Origin: Pseudovibrio brasiliensis
Lineage (GTDB): Bacteria > Pseudomonadota > Alphaproteobacteria > Rhizobiales > Stappiaceae
Assembly: GCF_018282095.1 (NCBI RefSeq)
Contig: NZ_CP074126.1
Span: forward strand, 2,056,501 to 2,120,500
Direction of reading: 5' to 3'
DNA: 64,000 nt
Position 1 is the stretch's first letter. Each line of letters opens with the position of its first letter. The position numbers were made by a program, and so were the translations under genes. Below are positions 44,037 to 53,043 of the stretch, in pieces. A model generated the notes under the pieces. That model did no database searches. It saw only the letters and a list, made by a program, of their open reading frames with translations, and was not told the origin of the DNA.

Positions 44037-44064
44037 TTGCTATAAATATGTAAATGCATATAAT
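44037..44064 (+). promoter_or_regulatory. Promoter with MarR-type dyad upstream of the second marR gene
   Basis: TTGCTA (44037-44042) and TATAAT (44059-44064) are spaced by 16 bases. The dyad ATATG-TAAATG-CATAT (44046-44061) covers the spacer and part of the -10 box. It has the same arms and spacing as the site at 40543-40558, pointing to one regulator acting on both, probably including autoregulation. Confidence 0.65.
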
Positions 44065-44121
44065 AAACTTCAAGCTTCATGAAGCAGATGGAGCTTGTTC
44101 AAAAAAGAAAGAGTGCACCTC

Positions 44122-44643
44122 ATGAACGAGATTCTCGGTGATCAAGCTCCCGAAACTGAACAGGACGGACAGCACGCAAAACCGGTAACAGCACCAAGAA
44201 CTCTGGGCGAGGTCGGGCTCAATCATTTTGCGCCTTATCTGATGAACCGGATCATGGGCAGGTACAATGAGAGTTTGCGTGAAAAACTGACACGATCAGG
44301 GTTGTCGGTCGCCAAAATGAGAGCCTTGGCTGTGTTGTCAGTAGTGGACGGACTGATGATCAACGAGCTCTCTGTCTATTCGGTGATTGAGCAATCAACC
44401 CTGAGCCGCACGCTGGATGCCATGGAAAAGGAAGGCCTGATCCATCGCAAGGCCAGCGAGCAGGACAACCGCGTGCGCCATATCTTCCTGACGGAAGCTG
44501 GACGCGCAGCGTTTGCGCAGATGTGGCCGCATATGCGCGACGAGTACACCGCAATGTTTGAGGGCGTCTCGCAAGCCGAGCATGATGCCTTTCTGATGAC
44601 ACTGCGCAAGGTACTGACAAACATTCGAAAGCACGACTTCTAG
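44122..44643 (+). CDS. MarR family transcriptional regulator 2
   Basis: A 173-residue winged-helix protein. The N-terminal 30 residues are variable; the DNA-binding part reads MINELSVYSVIEQSTLSRTLDAMEKEGLIHRK with wing SEQDNRVRHIFLTEAGRAAF. ATG 44122 is preferred over a TTG at 44095. It has its own promoter with a dyad covering it, so it is probably autoregulated and may also control the dioxygenase promoter. The iorAB genes follow after 62 bases. Confidence 0.88.
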   Translation: MNEILGDQAPETEQDGQHAKPVTAPRTLGEVGLNHFAPYLMNRIMGRYNESLREKLTRSGLSVAKMRALAVLSVVDGLMINELSVYSVIEQSTLSRTLDAMEKEGLIHRKASEQDNRVRHIFLTEAGRAAFAQMWPHMRDEYTAMFEGVSQAEHDAFLMTLRKVLTNIRKHDF

Positions 44644-44705
44644 GGCGCGGACCTCCTAACAAAGTTCGCGTTCACGGGATCTGTCACGCTTTCACGGGAG
44701 GGAGT

Positions 44706-46859
44706 ATGGCAGAAAGATCCTTTGTAAAAGAGGTCGAGAAACTTCGCGCAGGCGAGGGCGAGGTTTTCCGCGGTGAAGGTATTCTGGCCATCACCAAAGC
44801 ACTGCTGGAAAATGGCGTAGGCTATGTGGGCGGCTATCAGGGCTCTCCCATCAGCCACCTCATGGATGTACTAGCCGACGCGCAGGATATTCTGGGCGAG
44901 CTGGGTGTGCATTATGAGGCCAGTGCTAGTGAAGCCGCCGCCGCTGCCATGCTGGCCGCCTCAGTTCATTACCCCATCCGTGGCGCCGTCACGTTCAAAT
45001 CAACAGTGGGCACCAATGTGGCCTCCGATGCTCTGGCGAACCTGTCATCAGGCGGCGTCACCGGTGGCTCGCTCGTGATCGTGGGTGAGGACTACGGCGA
45101 AGGCTCCTCAATTATGCAGGAGCGCAGCCACGCCTTTGCCATGAAGAGCCAGATCTGGCTGCTTGATCCACGCCCCAACCTGCCATCCATCGTCAAAGCC
45201 GTAGGCGATGGGTTTGAACTCTCCGAAGCTTCAAACACGCCGGTCATGCTTCAGGTCCGCATCCGCAGCTGCCATGTGCATGGGGAGTTCACCACCAAAG
45301 ACAATGTGCGCCCGTCCATGACAGTGGCTGATGCACTGGAAAATCCCCGGCGCGACCTCAATCGAATCGTCTTGCCACCAGCTTCTTTCTTGCATGAGCA
45401 GGAGAAGGTGACCAAACGCCTGCCAGCAGCGCTGAACTACATTCAAAAACATAAGTTGAATGAACTCTTCGGGCCTCAGGATCGTAAGGTCGGCATTGTA
45501 CTGCAAGGCGGCATGTATAATGGCGTGATCCGTGCACTGCAACGCCTTGGGCTGGCAGACATCAACGGTGAAACCCAGATCCCGCTCTACGTCATGAACG
45601 TGACCTATCCGCTGGTTCCCGCAGAACTCATGGATTTCTGCAAGGGCAAAGACGCAGTGCTTGTGGTGGAAGAGGGTTACCCTGACTACATCGAACAAGC
45701 CATTGGCGCCATGCTGCAAAAAGAGGGCGTCAACACCAAACTGGAAGGCAAAGGCCCATTCCCGGAAGCTGGTGAGTATACCGGACAAGTGATGCTGGAC
45801 AGCATCCAAACCTTCCTTGCAACGCATTCCGATGCATTGCCCGGCAAAGGCCGCGCCCCAAACACACCGGGACCGCTGCCGGATGTGGAGCAGCTGAAAG
45901 ACGTCGTCCCCATGCGCCCGCCAGGGTTCTGTGTTGGATGCCCGGAACGCCCAATCTTCGCCGCGACTAAGTTGGTGGAGAATGAGCTTGGCCCGCACCA
46001 CATCGCCTCTGACATTGGCTGTCACCTGTTCTCTATCATGCCGCCCTTTGGCATCGGCTCAACAACCATGGGGTACGGACTGGGGCCAGCGTCTGCCTCA
46101 GCCTTCAATACCAATGAAACGGATCGCCGCTCCATTTCCTTCATCGGCGACGGTGGTTTCTGGCACAACGGCCTGACCACCTCCATCGGCAATGCGGTCT
46201 TCAACCAGAATGACGGCGTGATCGTTGTCGTCGACAACTACTACTCTGCAGCCACCGGCGGGCAGGACATCCTGTCTTCACGGGCAAACAACAAGAGCAA
46301 GTCCACCAAGCACCCCATTACAGAGGCTGTAAAAGGTGTGGGCGTCAAATGGGTCCGCCAGATCAATCGCACCTATGATGTCACACAAATGCAGTCTGTG
46401 CTGAAAGAGGCACTGACCACGGACGTCAAAGGCCCGAAGGTCATCGTTGCTTCCTCTGAATGCATGCTCAACCGTCAGCGCCGCGAAAAGCCAATCATCA
46501 ATCAGGCCGTCAAAGAGCAAAAACGTGTGGTGAAAACCCGCTTCGGCGTTGATGAAGATGTCTGCACCGGCGACCACGCCTGCATGCGCTTGTCCGGTTG
46601 CCCGTCTCTGACAGTCAAAGAGTTGGATGACCCACTGCGTGATGATCCGGTCGCTCATATCGACCAAAACTGCGTCGGCTGCGGCAACTGCGGGGAAGTG
46701 GCAGACGCCGCCATCCTTTGTCCATCGTTCTATCAGGCCGACACCATCCATAATCCAAGTAAGTCTGAGCGGTTCTTCCGCAGGATACGTGACCGTATTA
46801 TCAACGCCCTGCAAAACTGGCGCGAACGCCGCACTCTGATCATTGAGGAGGTAAACTGA
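44706..46859 (+). CDS. iorA: Indolepyruvate:ferredoxin oxidoreductase, alpha subunit
   Basis: A 717-residue thiamine-diphosphate enzyme subunit that with IorB converts indolepyruvate (or another aryl pyruvate) plus CoA to the arylacetyl-CoA, CO2 and reduced ferredoxin. The pyrimidine-binding domain is N-terminal (GYQGSPISHLMDVLADAQ near 40), the diphosphate domain holds FIGDGGFWHNGLT..VVVDNYYSAATGGQ near 480, and the C-terminus bears Fe-S cysteines (CTGDHACMRLSGC and CVGCGNC near 655). ATG 44706 follows GGGAGGGAGT. A direct repeat TTCACGGGA (44671-44679 and 44691-44699) lies just upstream. It fits an indolic function of the region. Confidence 0.92.
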   Translation: MAERSFVKEVEKLRAGEGEVFRGEGILAITKALLENGVGYVGGYQGSPISHLMDVLADAQDILGELGVHYEASASEAAAAAMLAASVHYPIRGAVTFKSTVGTNVASDALANLSSGGVTGGSLVIVGEDYGEGSSIMQERSHAFAMKSQIWLLDPRPNLPSIVKAVGDGFELSEASNTPVMLQVRIRSCHVHGEFTTKDNVRPSMTVADALENPRRDLNRIVLPPASFLHEQEKVTKRLPAALNYIQKHKLNELFGPQDRKVGIVLQGGMYNGVIRALQRLGLADINGETQIPLYVMNVTYPLVPAELMDFCKGKDAVLVVEEGYPDYIEQAIGAMLQKEGVNTKLEGKGPFPEAGEYTGQVMLDSIQTFLATHSDALPGKGRAPNTPGPLPDVEQLKDVVPMRPPGFCVGCPERPIFAATKLVENELGPHHIASDIGCHLFSIMPPFGIGSTTMGYGLGPASASAFNTNETDRRSISFIGDGGFWHNGLTTSIGNAVFNQNDGVIVVVDNYYSAATGGQDILSSRANNKSKSTKHPITEAVKGVGVKWVRQINRTYDVTQMQSVLKEALTTDVKGPKVIVASSECMLNRQRREKPIINQAVKEQKRVVKTRFGVDEDVCTGDHACMRLSGCPSLTVKELDDPLRDDPVAHIDQNCVGCGNCGEVADAAILCPSFYQADTIHNPSKSERFFRRIRDRIINALQNWRERRTLIIEEVN

Positions 46860-48421
46860 TGGAGATCGACACTCAATGGCAGGAGATGGGCACAGGCGAA
46901 GACGCAACCCGCACCATCACCAAGATCGCCATCTTCGCCGTCGGCGGGCAGGGCGGCGGTGTGCTGACGGACTGGATCGTCAATCTGGCCGAAGCCAACG
47001 GCTACAAAGCCCAGTCCACCTCTGTCGCAGGGGTCGCCCAGCGCACAGGCGCCACCATCTACTACGTGGAAATGGCACCTGATAACGGCAAAGCCCCGGT
47101 CTTCTCGCTCAGCCCGTCACAAGGCGATGTCGACATAGTCATCTGCGCAGAACTCATGGAAGCAGGCCGCGCTGTCATCCGTGGTTTCGTGACCGCTGAC
47201 AAGACAACGCTCATCGCGTCTTCCCATCGCATCCTCGCGGTTTCAGAAAAGATCGTGCCGGGCAAAGGCGAGCAGGACAGCAACGCTGTTCTCTCCCGCC
47301 TCGGCAACGCCTCGCAAAAGTTGGTCGCCTTCAACATGGAAGACGTTGCCGCAGAAAACGGCAGCGTCATTTCCTCCAGCCTCTTCGGTGCTCTTGCTGG
47401 TTCCGGCGCTCTACCGTTCCCCAAAAGCACCTATGAAGAAACAATCCGCAAAGGTGGCAAAGGCGTCAACGCAAGCCTGGCCTCTTTCAATGCCAGCTTC
47501 ACTCATGCTCAATCTGCAGGAGTTGCCGGATCGTCTGTTACCAAGCGACCAGAACAACCAAGGCCAATAACTTCGCTCACAGCACGCGGACCAGCTCGAA
47601 AACTGGCCGCCTGGCAACTGCTCTTATCCCGCATCGAAGCTCTTCCGGAACAGACCCGCGAGATGGCTCTGGCAGGTCTTCGTAAGACGGTTGAGTTTCA
47701 GGATCTGGAGTACGGCGAAGAGTATCTCAACCACCTCGAAATCGTGCTCGCCAGTGATACTGAAAGTGAGAGTTGGGAGCTGACCCGAACAGCAGCCAAG
47801 TATATCGCAAATGCTATGTGTTATGACGACACGATCCGGGTCGCCGACATAAAAACGCAAAAAACACGCTTTCAACGCGTTCATCGGGAAGTGGGCCCAG
47901 CGGCGGGTAGTCAACTGGAGCTGACTGAGTATCTTCACCCCCGCATGGAGGAAATCTGCGGCACACTGCCAACACGGCTTGGCAGATGGATCGAAGCGCG
48001 GCCCGTAGTCTTCAACTGGCTGGACAAGCGCGTCAACAAAGGTCGCCGCATCAGAACCCGATCCATTCGCGGGTTCCTAAGTCTCTGGCTCATCAGCAGC
48101 TTAAAGCCGTGGCGCCGTAGTTTCCTGCGCCATCAGATTGAGACGGACCACCTGCAAAGCTGGCGCGATCTTGTGCTTAAGACAGTCCACTCAGACTACC
48201 AGCTTGCCGTTGAAATCCTCAAATGCCGCCGTCTCATCAAGGGGTATTCAGATACACATATCCGCGGTCACTCAAAATTTGACCGGGTTTTGTCCTCCCT
48301 TGCCCTGCTGAAAGAGCGAAAAGACGCCTCAGATTGGCTCAGACGGCTCCGGGAAGCTGCTTTGCTGGATGAAAAAGGGGATGCTTTGGAAGGTGCATTG
48401 AAGACAGTTCAAACCCTCTGA
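46859..48421 (+). CDS. iorB: Indolepyruvate:ferredoxin oxidoreductase, beta subunit with C-terminal extension
   Basis: A 520-residue subunit. Residues about 20-210 are the gamma-type pyruvate-ferredoxin oxidoreductase domain (IFAVGGQGGGVLTDWIVNLAEANG..STSVAGVAQRTGATIYYVEM). The remaining 300 residues, largely helical and basic, match the extension seen in long IorB proteins of proteobacteria (DUF6537-like), of unknown role. It shares one base with the iorA stop behind GAGGAGGT, so production of the two subunits is coupled. Confidence 0.88.
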   Translation: MEIDTQWQEMGTGEDATRTITKIAIFAVGGQGGGVLTDWIVNLAEANGYKAQSTSVAGVAQRTGATIYYVEMAPDNGKAPVFSLSPSQGDVDIVICAELMEAGRAVIRGFVTADKTTLIASSHRILAVSEKIVPGKGEQDSNAVLSRLGNASQKLVAFNMEDVAAENGSVISSSLFGALAGSGALPFPKSTYEETIRKGGKGVNASLASFNASFTHAQSAGVAGSSVTKRPEQPRPITSLTARGPARKLAAWQLLLSRIEALPEQTREMALAGLRKTVEFQDLEYGEEYLNHLEIVLASDTESESWELTRTAAKYIANAMCYDDTIRVADIKTQKTRFQRVHREVGPAAGSQLELTEYLHPRMEEICGTLPTRLGRWIEARPVVFNWLDKRVNKGRRIRTRSIRGFLSLWLISSLKPWRRSFLRHQIETDHLQSWRDLVLKTVHSDYQLAVEILKCRRLIKGYSDTHIRGHSKFDRVLSSLALLKERKDASDWLRRLREAALLDEKGDALEGALKTVQTL

Positions 48422-49001
48422 TTGAAAACAGGGGGAAAGAATGTCTCATTTGAAATTTTTCCTCTGATTATAATTAATGTATGCATTTGTGTGCCTTAGC
48501 CATTTGGGGTGATTTTGCCGGGCGCACAGAATGCGCACGCAAGAGGCATATTGTCGTCTTATGAAGGAAAGTAAGCGCGCTTGTTTAAAGCATACACCAG
48601 CATGCAATACTACGTAGTTTCAATACTACAGATGCCTTAAAGTACCTCTAGGTCAGTGATATACCGTTGCGAAACAGTATGTTGACTGCATATATTAGCA
48701 GAGCGTCATATTTAAGTAATGTGAAGTCTTCAGTGACGCAAACGGCATTTAATCAGGTTTCCGTGAAAAATAGTATTTAATCGAGTGATTTACGCGTCCG
48801 CGGCAGATTGTTGCACGCTTCATGGTGCTCCACGCTATTAAACGGAAGTCGTATCTTGTATCGCTGCGTTATTATGGCGCGCGTGATGTGTATTTAAACG
48901 TATGGTCTTAAAATTTTAACATAAGTATATCAGGTCCCCGTCCTAGAGAGACTGGGAAATTCTCCTAGGGCACATGAGTGGCACATGGGGATATAAAAGA
49001 A
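48422..49001 (+). other. Intergenic region of 580 bp upstream of the serine genes
   Basis: AT-rich region without a recognisable gene. Near its end CCTAGAGA (48942-48949) pairs with TCTCCTAGG (48961-48969) with a one-base bulge, a leader hairpin 33 bases before the permease start. I looked for a glycine riboswitch, which sometimes precedes serine/glycine genes, and did not see its core. The iorB terminator must also lie here, but no clear hairpin with a U-run is visible. Confidence 0.5.
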
Positions 49002-50279
49002 ATGTCAAGCATTAATGCGACCGAAGTCGAAGTCGCCCCTAAAGAAACGGCAAAGTTTACAAAAGAAGATCTTACCTGGTCTTTGTCCATGTTCGGTACC
49101 GCAGTAGGTGCCGGCGTTCTGTTTCTTCCAATCCGTGCAGGTCTTGAAGGCTTCTGGCCGCTGATCCTGATCGCAGCTCTCGTAGGTCCGATGACCTACT
49201 TCTCTCACCGCGCACTGGCTCGCTTTGTTCTCTCCTCCAAGAACAAAGACGCAGACATCACTGACGTGGTTGAAGAGCACTTTGGTAAAACAGCAGGTCT
49301 GCTGATTACCTTCTTCTATTTCTTCGCGATTTACCCAATCGTGTTGATCTACGGTAACGCGATTACCAACACCATCGACAGCTTCATCGTCAACCAGCTC
49401 GCAATGCCTGCAATCCCACGCTGGCTCCTGTCTGGTATTCTCGTTGCAATGATGATGGGCGTGATGATCCTGGGCCGCCGCCTGATGCTCGTAGCAACTG
49501 AGCTTCTGGTGTACCCACTGGTTCTCATCCTGTTCGGTATGTCCGTTTACTTGATCCCATCCTGGTCTTTTGAAGCAATGAGCTTCGACAACATTCCAGA
49601 AGTTGGAACTCTGCTGACAGTGGTGTACCTCACCATTCCGATGCTTATCTTCTCCTTCAACCACAGCCCAGCCGTCTCCTCCATGGCTCTGGCTCAGCGT
49701 GAAGCGCATGGTGATAATGCAGTTGCAAAGTCCGACATCATCCTGAAGCGCGCTTCTGTGATGCTCCTTGGCTTCGTTATGTTCTTCGTATTCAGCTGCG
49801 TTCTCGCACTGTCTCCTGAACAGCTGATGGAAGCAAAACAGCAGAACCTCCCAGTCCTGTCTTACCTTGCAAACGTGTTTGACAGCCCACTGATCTCCTT
49901 CATGGGTCCACTGGTTGCGTTCCTTGCAATCTTCTCCTCCTTCTTCGGCCACTACCTTGGTGCAAAAGAAGGTCTTGCAGGTATTGCGAAAAAGGCTGCT
50001 CCAAAGGCTGTTGAAGGCCTCGGCGAAAAGAAATTCAATACTCTCCTCGTTGCATTCTTCTTCTTTTCCGTCTGGGGTGTTGCAATCATCAACCCATCCG
50101 TTCTTGGCATGATTGAATCTCTGGGTGCTCCGTTCATCGCAGCAATCCTGTTCTTGATGCCAATGTACGCAATCAAAAAAGTCCCAAGCATGAAGAAGTA
50201 CGATGGCGCGCTGTCCAACATCTTCATCACCGTAATGGGCATCATCGCAATCTCTGCGATCGTAAAAGGCCTCATCTAA
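49002..50279 (+). CDS. sdaC: Serine permease (SdaC-like, HAAAP family)
   Basis: A 425-residue inner-membrane amino-acid:proton symporter with about 11 membrane segments. The first, [26 protein letters not shown] (near residue 27), is the hydroxy/aromatic amino acid permease signature. I chose ATG 49002 behind GGGG; an in-frame GTG at 48978 would extend it by eight residues. The serine dehydratase gene follows across a terminator-like hairpin, so serine uptake for use as carbon and nitrogen source is the likely role. Threonine permease is an alternative within the family. Confidence 0.88.
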   Translation: MSSINATEVEVAPKETAKFTKEDLTWSLSMFGTAVGAGVLFLPIRAGLEGFWPLILIAALVGPMTYFSHRALARFVLSSKNKDADITDVVEEHFGKTAGLLITFFYFFAIYPIVLIYGNAITNTIDSFIVNQLAMPAIPRWLLSGILVAMMMGVMILGRRLMLVATELLVYPLVLILFGMSVYLIPSWSFEAMSFDNIPEVGTLLTVVYLTIPMLIFSFNHSPAVSSMALAQREAHGDNAVAKSDIILKRASVMLLGFVMFFVFSCVLALSPEQLMEAKQQNLPVLSYLANVFDSPLISFMGPLVAFLAIFSSFFGHYLGAKEGLAGIAKKAAPKAVEGLGEKKFNTLLVAFFFFSVWGVAIINPSVLGMIESLGAPFIAAILFLMPMYAIKKVPSMKKYDGALSNIFITVMGIIAISAIVKGLI

Positions 50280-50301
50280 GAAGGTCTCCAACAAAAATGA
50301 G

Positions 50302-50326
50302 CCGGTGTCTTCGGACACCGGTTTTT
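50302..50326 (+). terminator. Rho-independent terminator after the serine permease gene
   Basis: CCGGTGTC (50302-50309), TTCG tetraloop, GACACCGG (50314-50321), then T5: a textbook terminator. As sdaA starts only 23 bases later and has no obvious promoter, partial read-through is likely. Confidence 0.88.
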
Positions 50327-50348
50327 CTCTCCCACTGAGGTTCACGTT

Positions 50349-51719
50349 ATGTTCAGCGTTTTTGACATCTTCAAAATCGGTGTAGGTCCATCCAGCTCCC
50401 ACACAGTCGGGCCTATGAAAGCGGCAAAGCAGTTCATTGATAGTCTGCGTGCTCAGGATAAACTACGTGATGTGACGCGTATTGCAGTCGACATATATGG
50501 CTCGCTGTCTTTGACAGGTAAAGGTCACCATACAGACACCGCGATCATTATGGGACTTGGTGGAAACTCTCCGGAAACCGTTGATATTGACAGCATTCCA
50601 GAGTTCATCCAGCGCGTAGAACAGACAGGACGCCTTCCGGTTGGCATGCACTGCCATGTGGTTGACTTCCCAAATGATGCAATCACATTCCATCGTCCAG
50701 CGCTGGAGTTGCACGAAAACGGCATGCGCATTCATGCCTTTGCAGGTGGAGAAAAGATCTTCTCCAAAACATACTATTCCATCGGCGGTGGTTTCATCGT
50801 TGATGAAGAGAATTTCGGCAAGGAAGCAACCAACGAAGTTGCTGTCCCTTACCCATACAAATACGCAGCTGAACTGCTCGACCACTGCCGCCAGAACGGC
50901 ATGAGCATTTCTGCTTTGGTTCTGGAAAACGAGAAGGCATTCCGCAGCGAAACAGAACTGCGTGAAAGCTTTGGTCGTGTCTGGAACGTCATGCGCGATG
51001 GTATCGAACGTGGCAGCAACACGGAAGGTCTTCTGGCTGGTCCTTTGAAAGTGCCACGCCGCGCAGCAGCTTTGCGCCGTCAGCTCACAGCAACAGAGCG
51101 CAGCAGCAACGATCCAATGGCGACTGTCGACTGGGTCAACATGTTCGCATTGGCGGTATCTGAAGAAAACGCTGCTGGTGGCCGTGTCGTAACAGCCCCA
51201 ACCAACGGCGCAGCAGGCATCATTCCTGCGGTTCTCGCGTACTATGATAAGTTTATCGAACGCCTAGAGCCAGAGCACTACACCAAGTTCTTCCTCGCCT
51301 CAGGCGCCATTGGAGCGCTTTACAAGACCAACGCATCTATCTCTGGTGCTGAAGTCGGTTGTCAGGGTGAAGTTGGTGTTGCCTGTTCTATGGCAGCAGC
51401 AGGCCTTGCAGAGCTTCTGGGGGCGAGCCCGGCGCAGGTCTGCATCGCAGCTGAAATCGGCATGGAGCACAATCTGGGCCTCACATGTGACCCGGTTCTG
51501 GGGCAGGTGCAGGTGCCATGTATTGAGCGCAATGCGATTGCCTCTGTCAAAGCGATCAACGCAACCCGCATGGCAATGCGCAGAAACTCAGATCCATGTG
51601 TTTCCCTTGATAAGGTCATCGCGACCATGTACGAAACTGGCAAGGACATGCTGGCCAAGTACCGCGAAACTTCTCAGGGCGGTCTTGCGCTGAAAGTCGT
51701 GCCGGTAGCAGCTGAGTAA
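50349..51719 (+). CDS. sdaA: L-serine dehydratase (L-serine ammonia-lyase), iron-sulfur type
   Basis: A 456-residue single-chain enzyme that converts L-serine to pyruvate and ammonia with a 4Fe-4S cluster, not PLP. The N-terminal domain starts [23 protein letters not shown]; the catalytic domain has [17 protein letters not shown] near 280, [21 protein letters not shown] near 335 and Cys residues C346-region, NLGLTCDPV and NSDPCVSLD as cluster ligands. Length is typical. It works with the permease upstream. Confidence 0.95.
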   Translation: MFSVFDIFKIGVGPSSSHTVGPMKAAKQFIDSLRAQDKLRDVTRIAVDIYGSLSLTGKGHHTDTAIIMGLGGNSPETVDIDSIPEFIQRVEQTGRLPVGMHCHVVDFPNDAITFHRPALELHENGMRIHAFAGGEKIFSKTYYSIGGGFIVDEENFGKEATNEVAVPYPYKYAAELLDHCRQNGMSISALVLENEKAFRSETELRESFGRVWNVMRDGIERGSNTEGLLAGPLKVPRRAAALRRQLTATERSSNDPMATVDWVNMFALAVSEENAAGGRVVTAPTNGAAGIIPAVLAYYDKFIERLEPEHYTKFFLASGAIGALYKTNASISGAEVGCQGEVGVACSMAAAGLAELLGASPAQVCIAAEIGMEHNLGLTCDPVLGQVQVPCIERNAIASVKAINATRMAMRRNSDPCVSLDKVIATMYETGKDMLAKYRETSQGGLALKVVPVAAE

Positions 51720-51743
51720 TCACGGCAGTTAAACCTATGAAGA

Positions 51744-51770
51744 AAGCTGGCCCTCGGGTCAGCTTTTTTT
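51744..51770 (+). terminator. Rho-independent terminator after sdaA
   Basis: AAGCTGGCCC and GGGTCAGCTT pair with one G-U, followed by a run of T to 51770. It ends the serine operon. Confidence 0.85.
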
Positions 51771-51874
51771 GTGTTTGAGCCTTCAATTTCCTGAAACATT
51801 TAAAACTGCACAGGCACTCGGAACCGGCCACTAACTCCTGTTTGGTACTCCCAAAAGAAAAAAGGGAGAAACCC

Positions 51875-52963
51875 ATGAAATCCTTGTTATTGGGCGCAAC
51901 GATCCTGGGGCTGGCGGTACCGGCAGCATATGCCCAAGACAAACCCGTCACGGTCGTCAGTTACAACGTCCAAAATCTCTTTGATACGATCGACGATGAG
52001 AACAACCCACAAGATGATACCTATCTCTCCAAGGAAGAGAAAGAAGCTCGTGGCAAGGAACATGAGGAAGCTTGTGAAAGCTACAACGAAAAGGGCTCCC
52101 ACTATTACAAACAGTGCATTGAGCTGAACTGGGGGGAAGAGAGCTACTCAAAAAAGCTGATGACACTTGGAGAAGTCATCCGCTCGTTCCCGGAAACGCC
52201 GGACATTCTCGTTTTACCTGAAACAGAAAACAAACAAGTGCTGGATGATCTGGTCAACAAGGCTCTCTCAGGATTGGACTACAAGTCTGTCATTCAGTTA
52301 GACACCTCTAACAACGAGCATAACCGCGGTATCGATGTCGGCATCATCTCCCGCCTTCCGTTGAAAGGCGAACCGGAAACCATCACCGTGTTCGGGGAGG
52401 GAGATGAGAACACTCATGATTGTAAGCCAACCCGAGACATCGTAAAGGCAGAGTTTGAAATGCCGGACGGTGAAAGCATGTACGTCTTCGGTGTCCACTT
52501 CCCATCAGGTGCTGCTTATCAATGCCGCAAAGATGCGATGGAAGTGCTCAACAAAGAGCGAGCAAAGCTACCAGAAGATGCCAATGTGGTGGCCGCTGGT
52601 GATTTCAACTTCAACTGTACCGACGTGCAAAATGGCGAGTTTCAGGCCTTGGCGCGGGAAGGGCACTGGAGTTATCCGCCCGAGATTGTCGGCTGTGCAG
52701 CGCCCGGCAGTGCGTTCTACTACAGGGACCAGAGCTGGTCGTTCCTGGATATGATCCTCGTCTCCAGCGCTTTGCGCCCTGACCAGGACAGCAACAGCAC
52801 ATGGTTTGCAGACCTAGGCAGCTTCCACACAGTCGTCACCCACCCAAGCCAATACGCGCAGGATGCCCGCAACAAAGTGCGCCCCAAGCAATTTGATGCG
52901 GACAACAATCAGGGAGCCAGCGACCACTGGCCAGTCCTCATGCGGTTTCTGAGGCGCTTCTGA
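51875..52963 (+). CDS. Exported endonuclease/exonuclease/phosphatase (EEP) family protein
   Basis: A 362-residue protein with signal peptide MKSLLLGATILGLAVPAAYA and the EEP fold: VTVVSYNVQNLFDT (first strand and Asn), E in LVLPETENKQVLDD, HNRGIDVGIISRLPL, GDFNFN near 245 and the C-terminal SDHWPVLMRF Asp-His pair. An acidic, lysine-rich insertion lies at about residues 45-95. ATG 51875 follows GGGAGAAACCC. It is likely a periplasmic or secreted nuclease or phosphodiesterase; with alkaline phosphatase elsewhere in the window it could help scavenge phosphate from DNA. The substrate is not shown by sequence. Confidence 0.87.
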   Translation: MKSLLLGATILGLAVPAAYAQDKPVTVVSYNVQNLFDTIDDENNPQDDTYLSKEEKEARGKEHEEACESYNEKGSHYYKQCIELNWGEESYSKKLMTLGEVIRSFPETPDILVLPETENKQVLDDLVNKALSGLDYKSVIQLDTSNNEHNRGIDVGIISRLPLKGEPETITVFGEGDENTHDCKPTRDIVKAEFEMPDGESMYVFGVHFPSGAAYQCRKDAMEVLNKERAKLPEDANVVAAGDFNFNCTDVQNGEFQALAREGHWSYPPEIVGCAAPGSAFYYRDQSWSFLDMILVSSALRPDQDSNSTWFADLGSFHTVVTHPSQYAQDARNKVRPKQFDADNNQGASDHWPVLMRFLRRF

Positions 52964-52994
52964 TAGCTTCTCTCAACTGATACAGACATAAAAG

Positions 52995-53023
52995 AACCGG
53001 CCTGAAAGTTCAGGCCGGTTTTT
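52995..53023. terminator. Terminator shared by the EEP gene and the type VI-linked operon
   Basis: AACCGGCCTGAA (52995-53006) and TTCAGGCCGGTT (53009-53020) are perfectly complementary, with T5 on the plus strand. Read on the minus strand the structure is followed by only TCTTTT, so it can also end the leftward transcript. Confidence 0.85.
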
Positions 53024-53043
53024 ACATGCCGGATTTTTGGATT

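Noticed and set aside
48422-49001. Glycine or other amino-acid riboswitch upstream of the serine genes
   Set aside because: I searched by eye for the glycine aptamer core and did not find it; only one bulged hairpin is present.
49005-50402. Long antisense frame (465 codons) opposite the serine permease
   Set aside because: Same shadow effect; unnatural Cys/His/Glu-rich composition, and it also runs through the terminator at 50302-50326.
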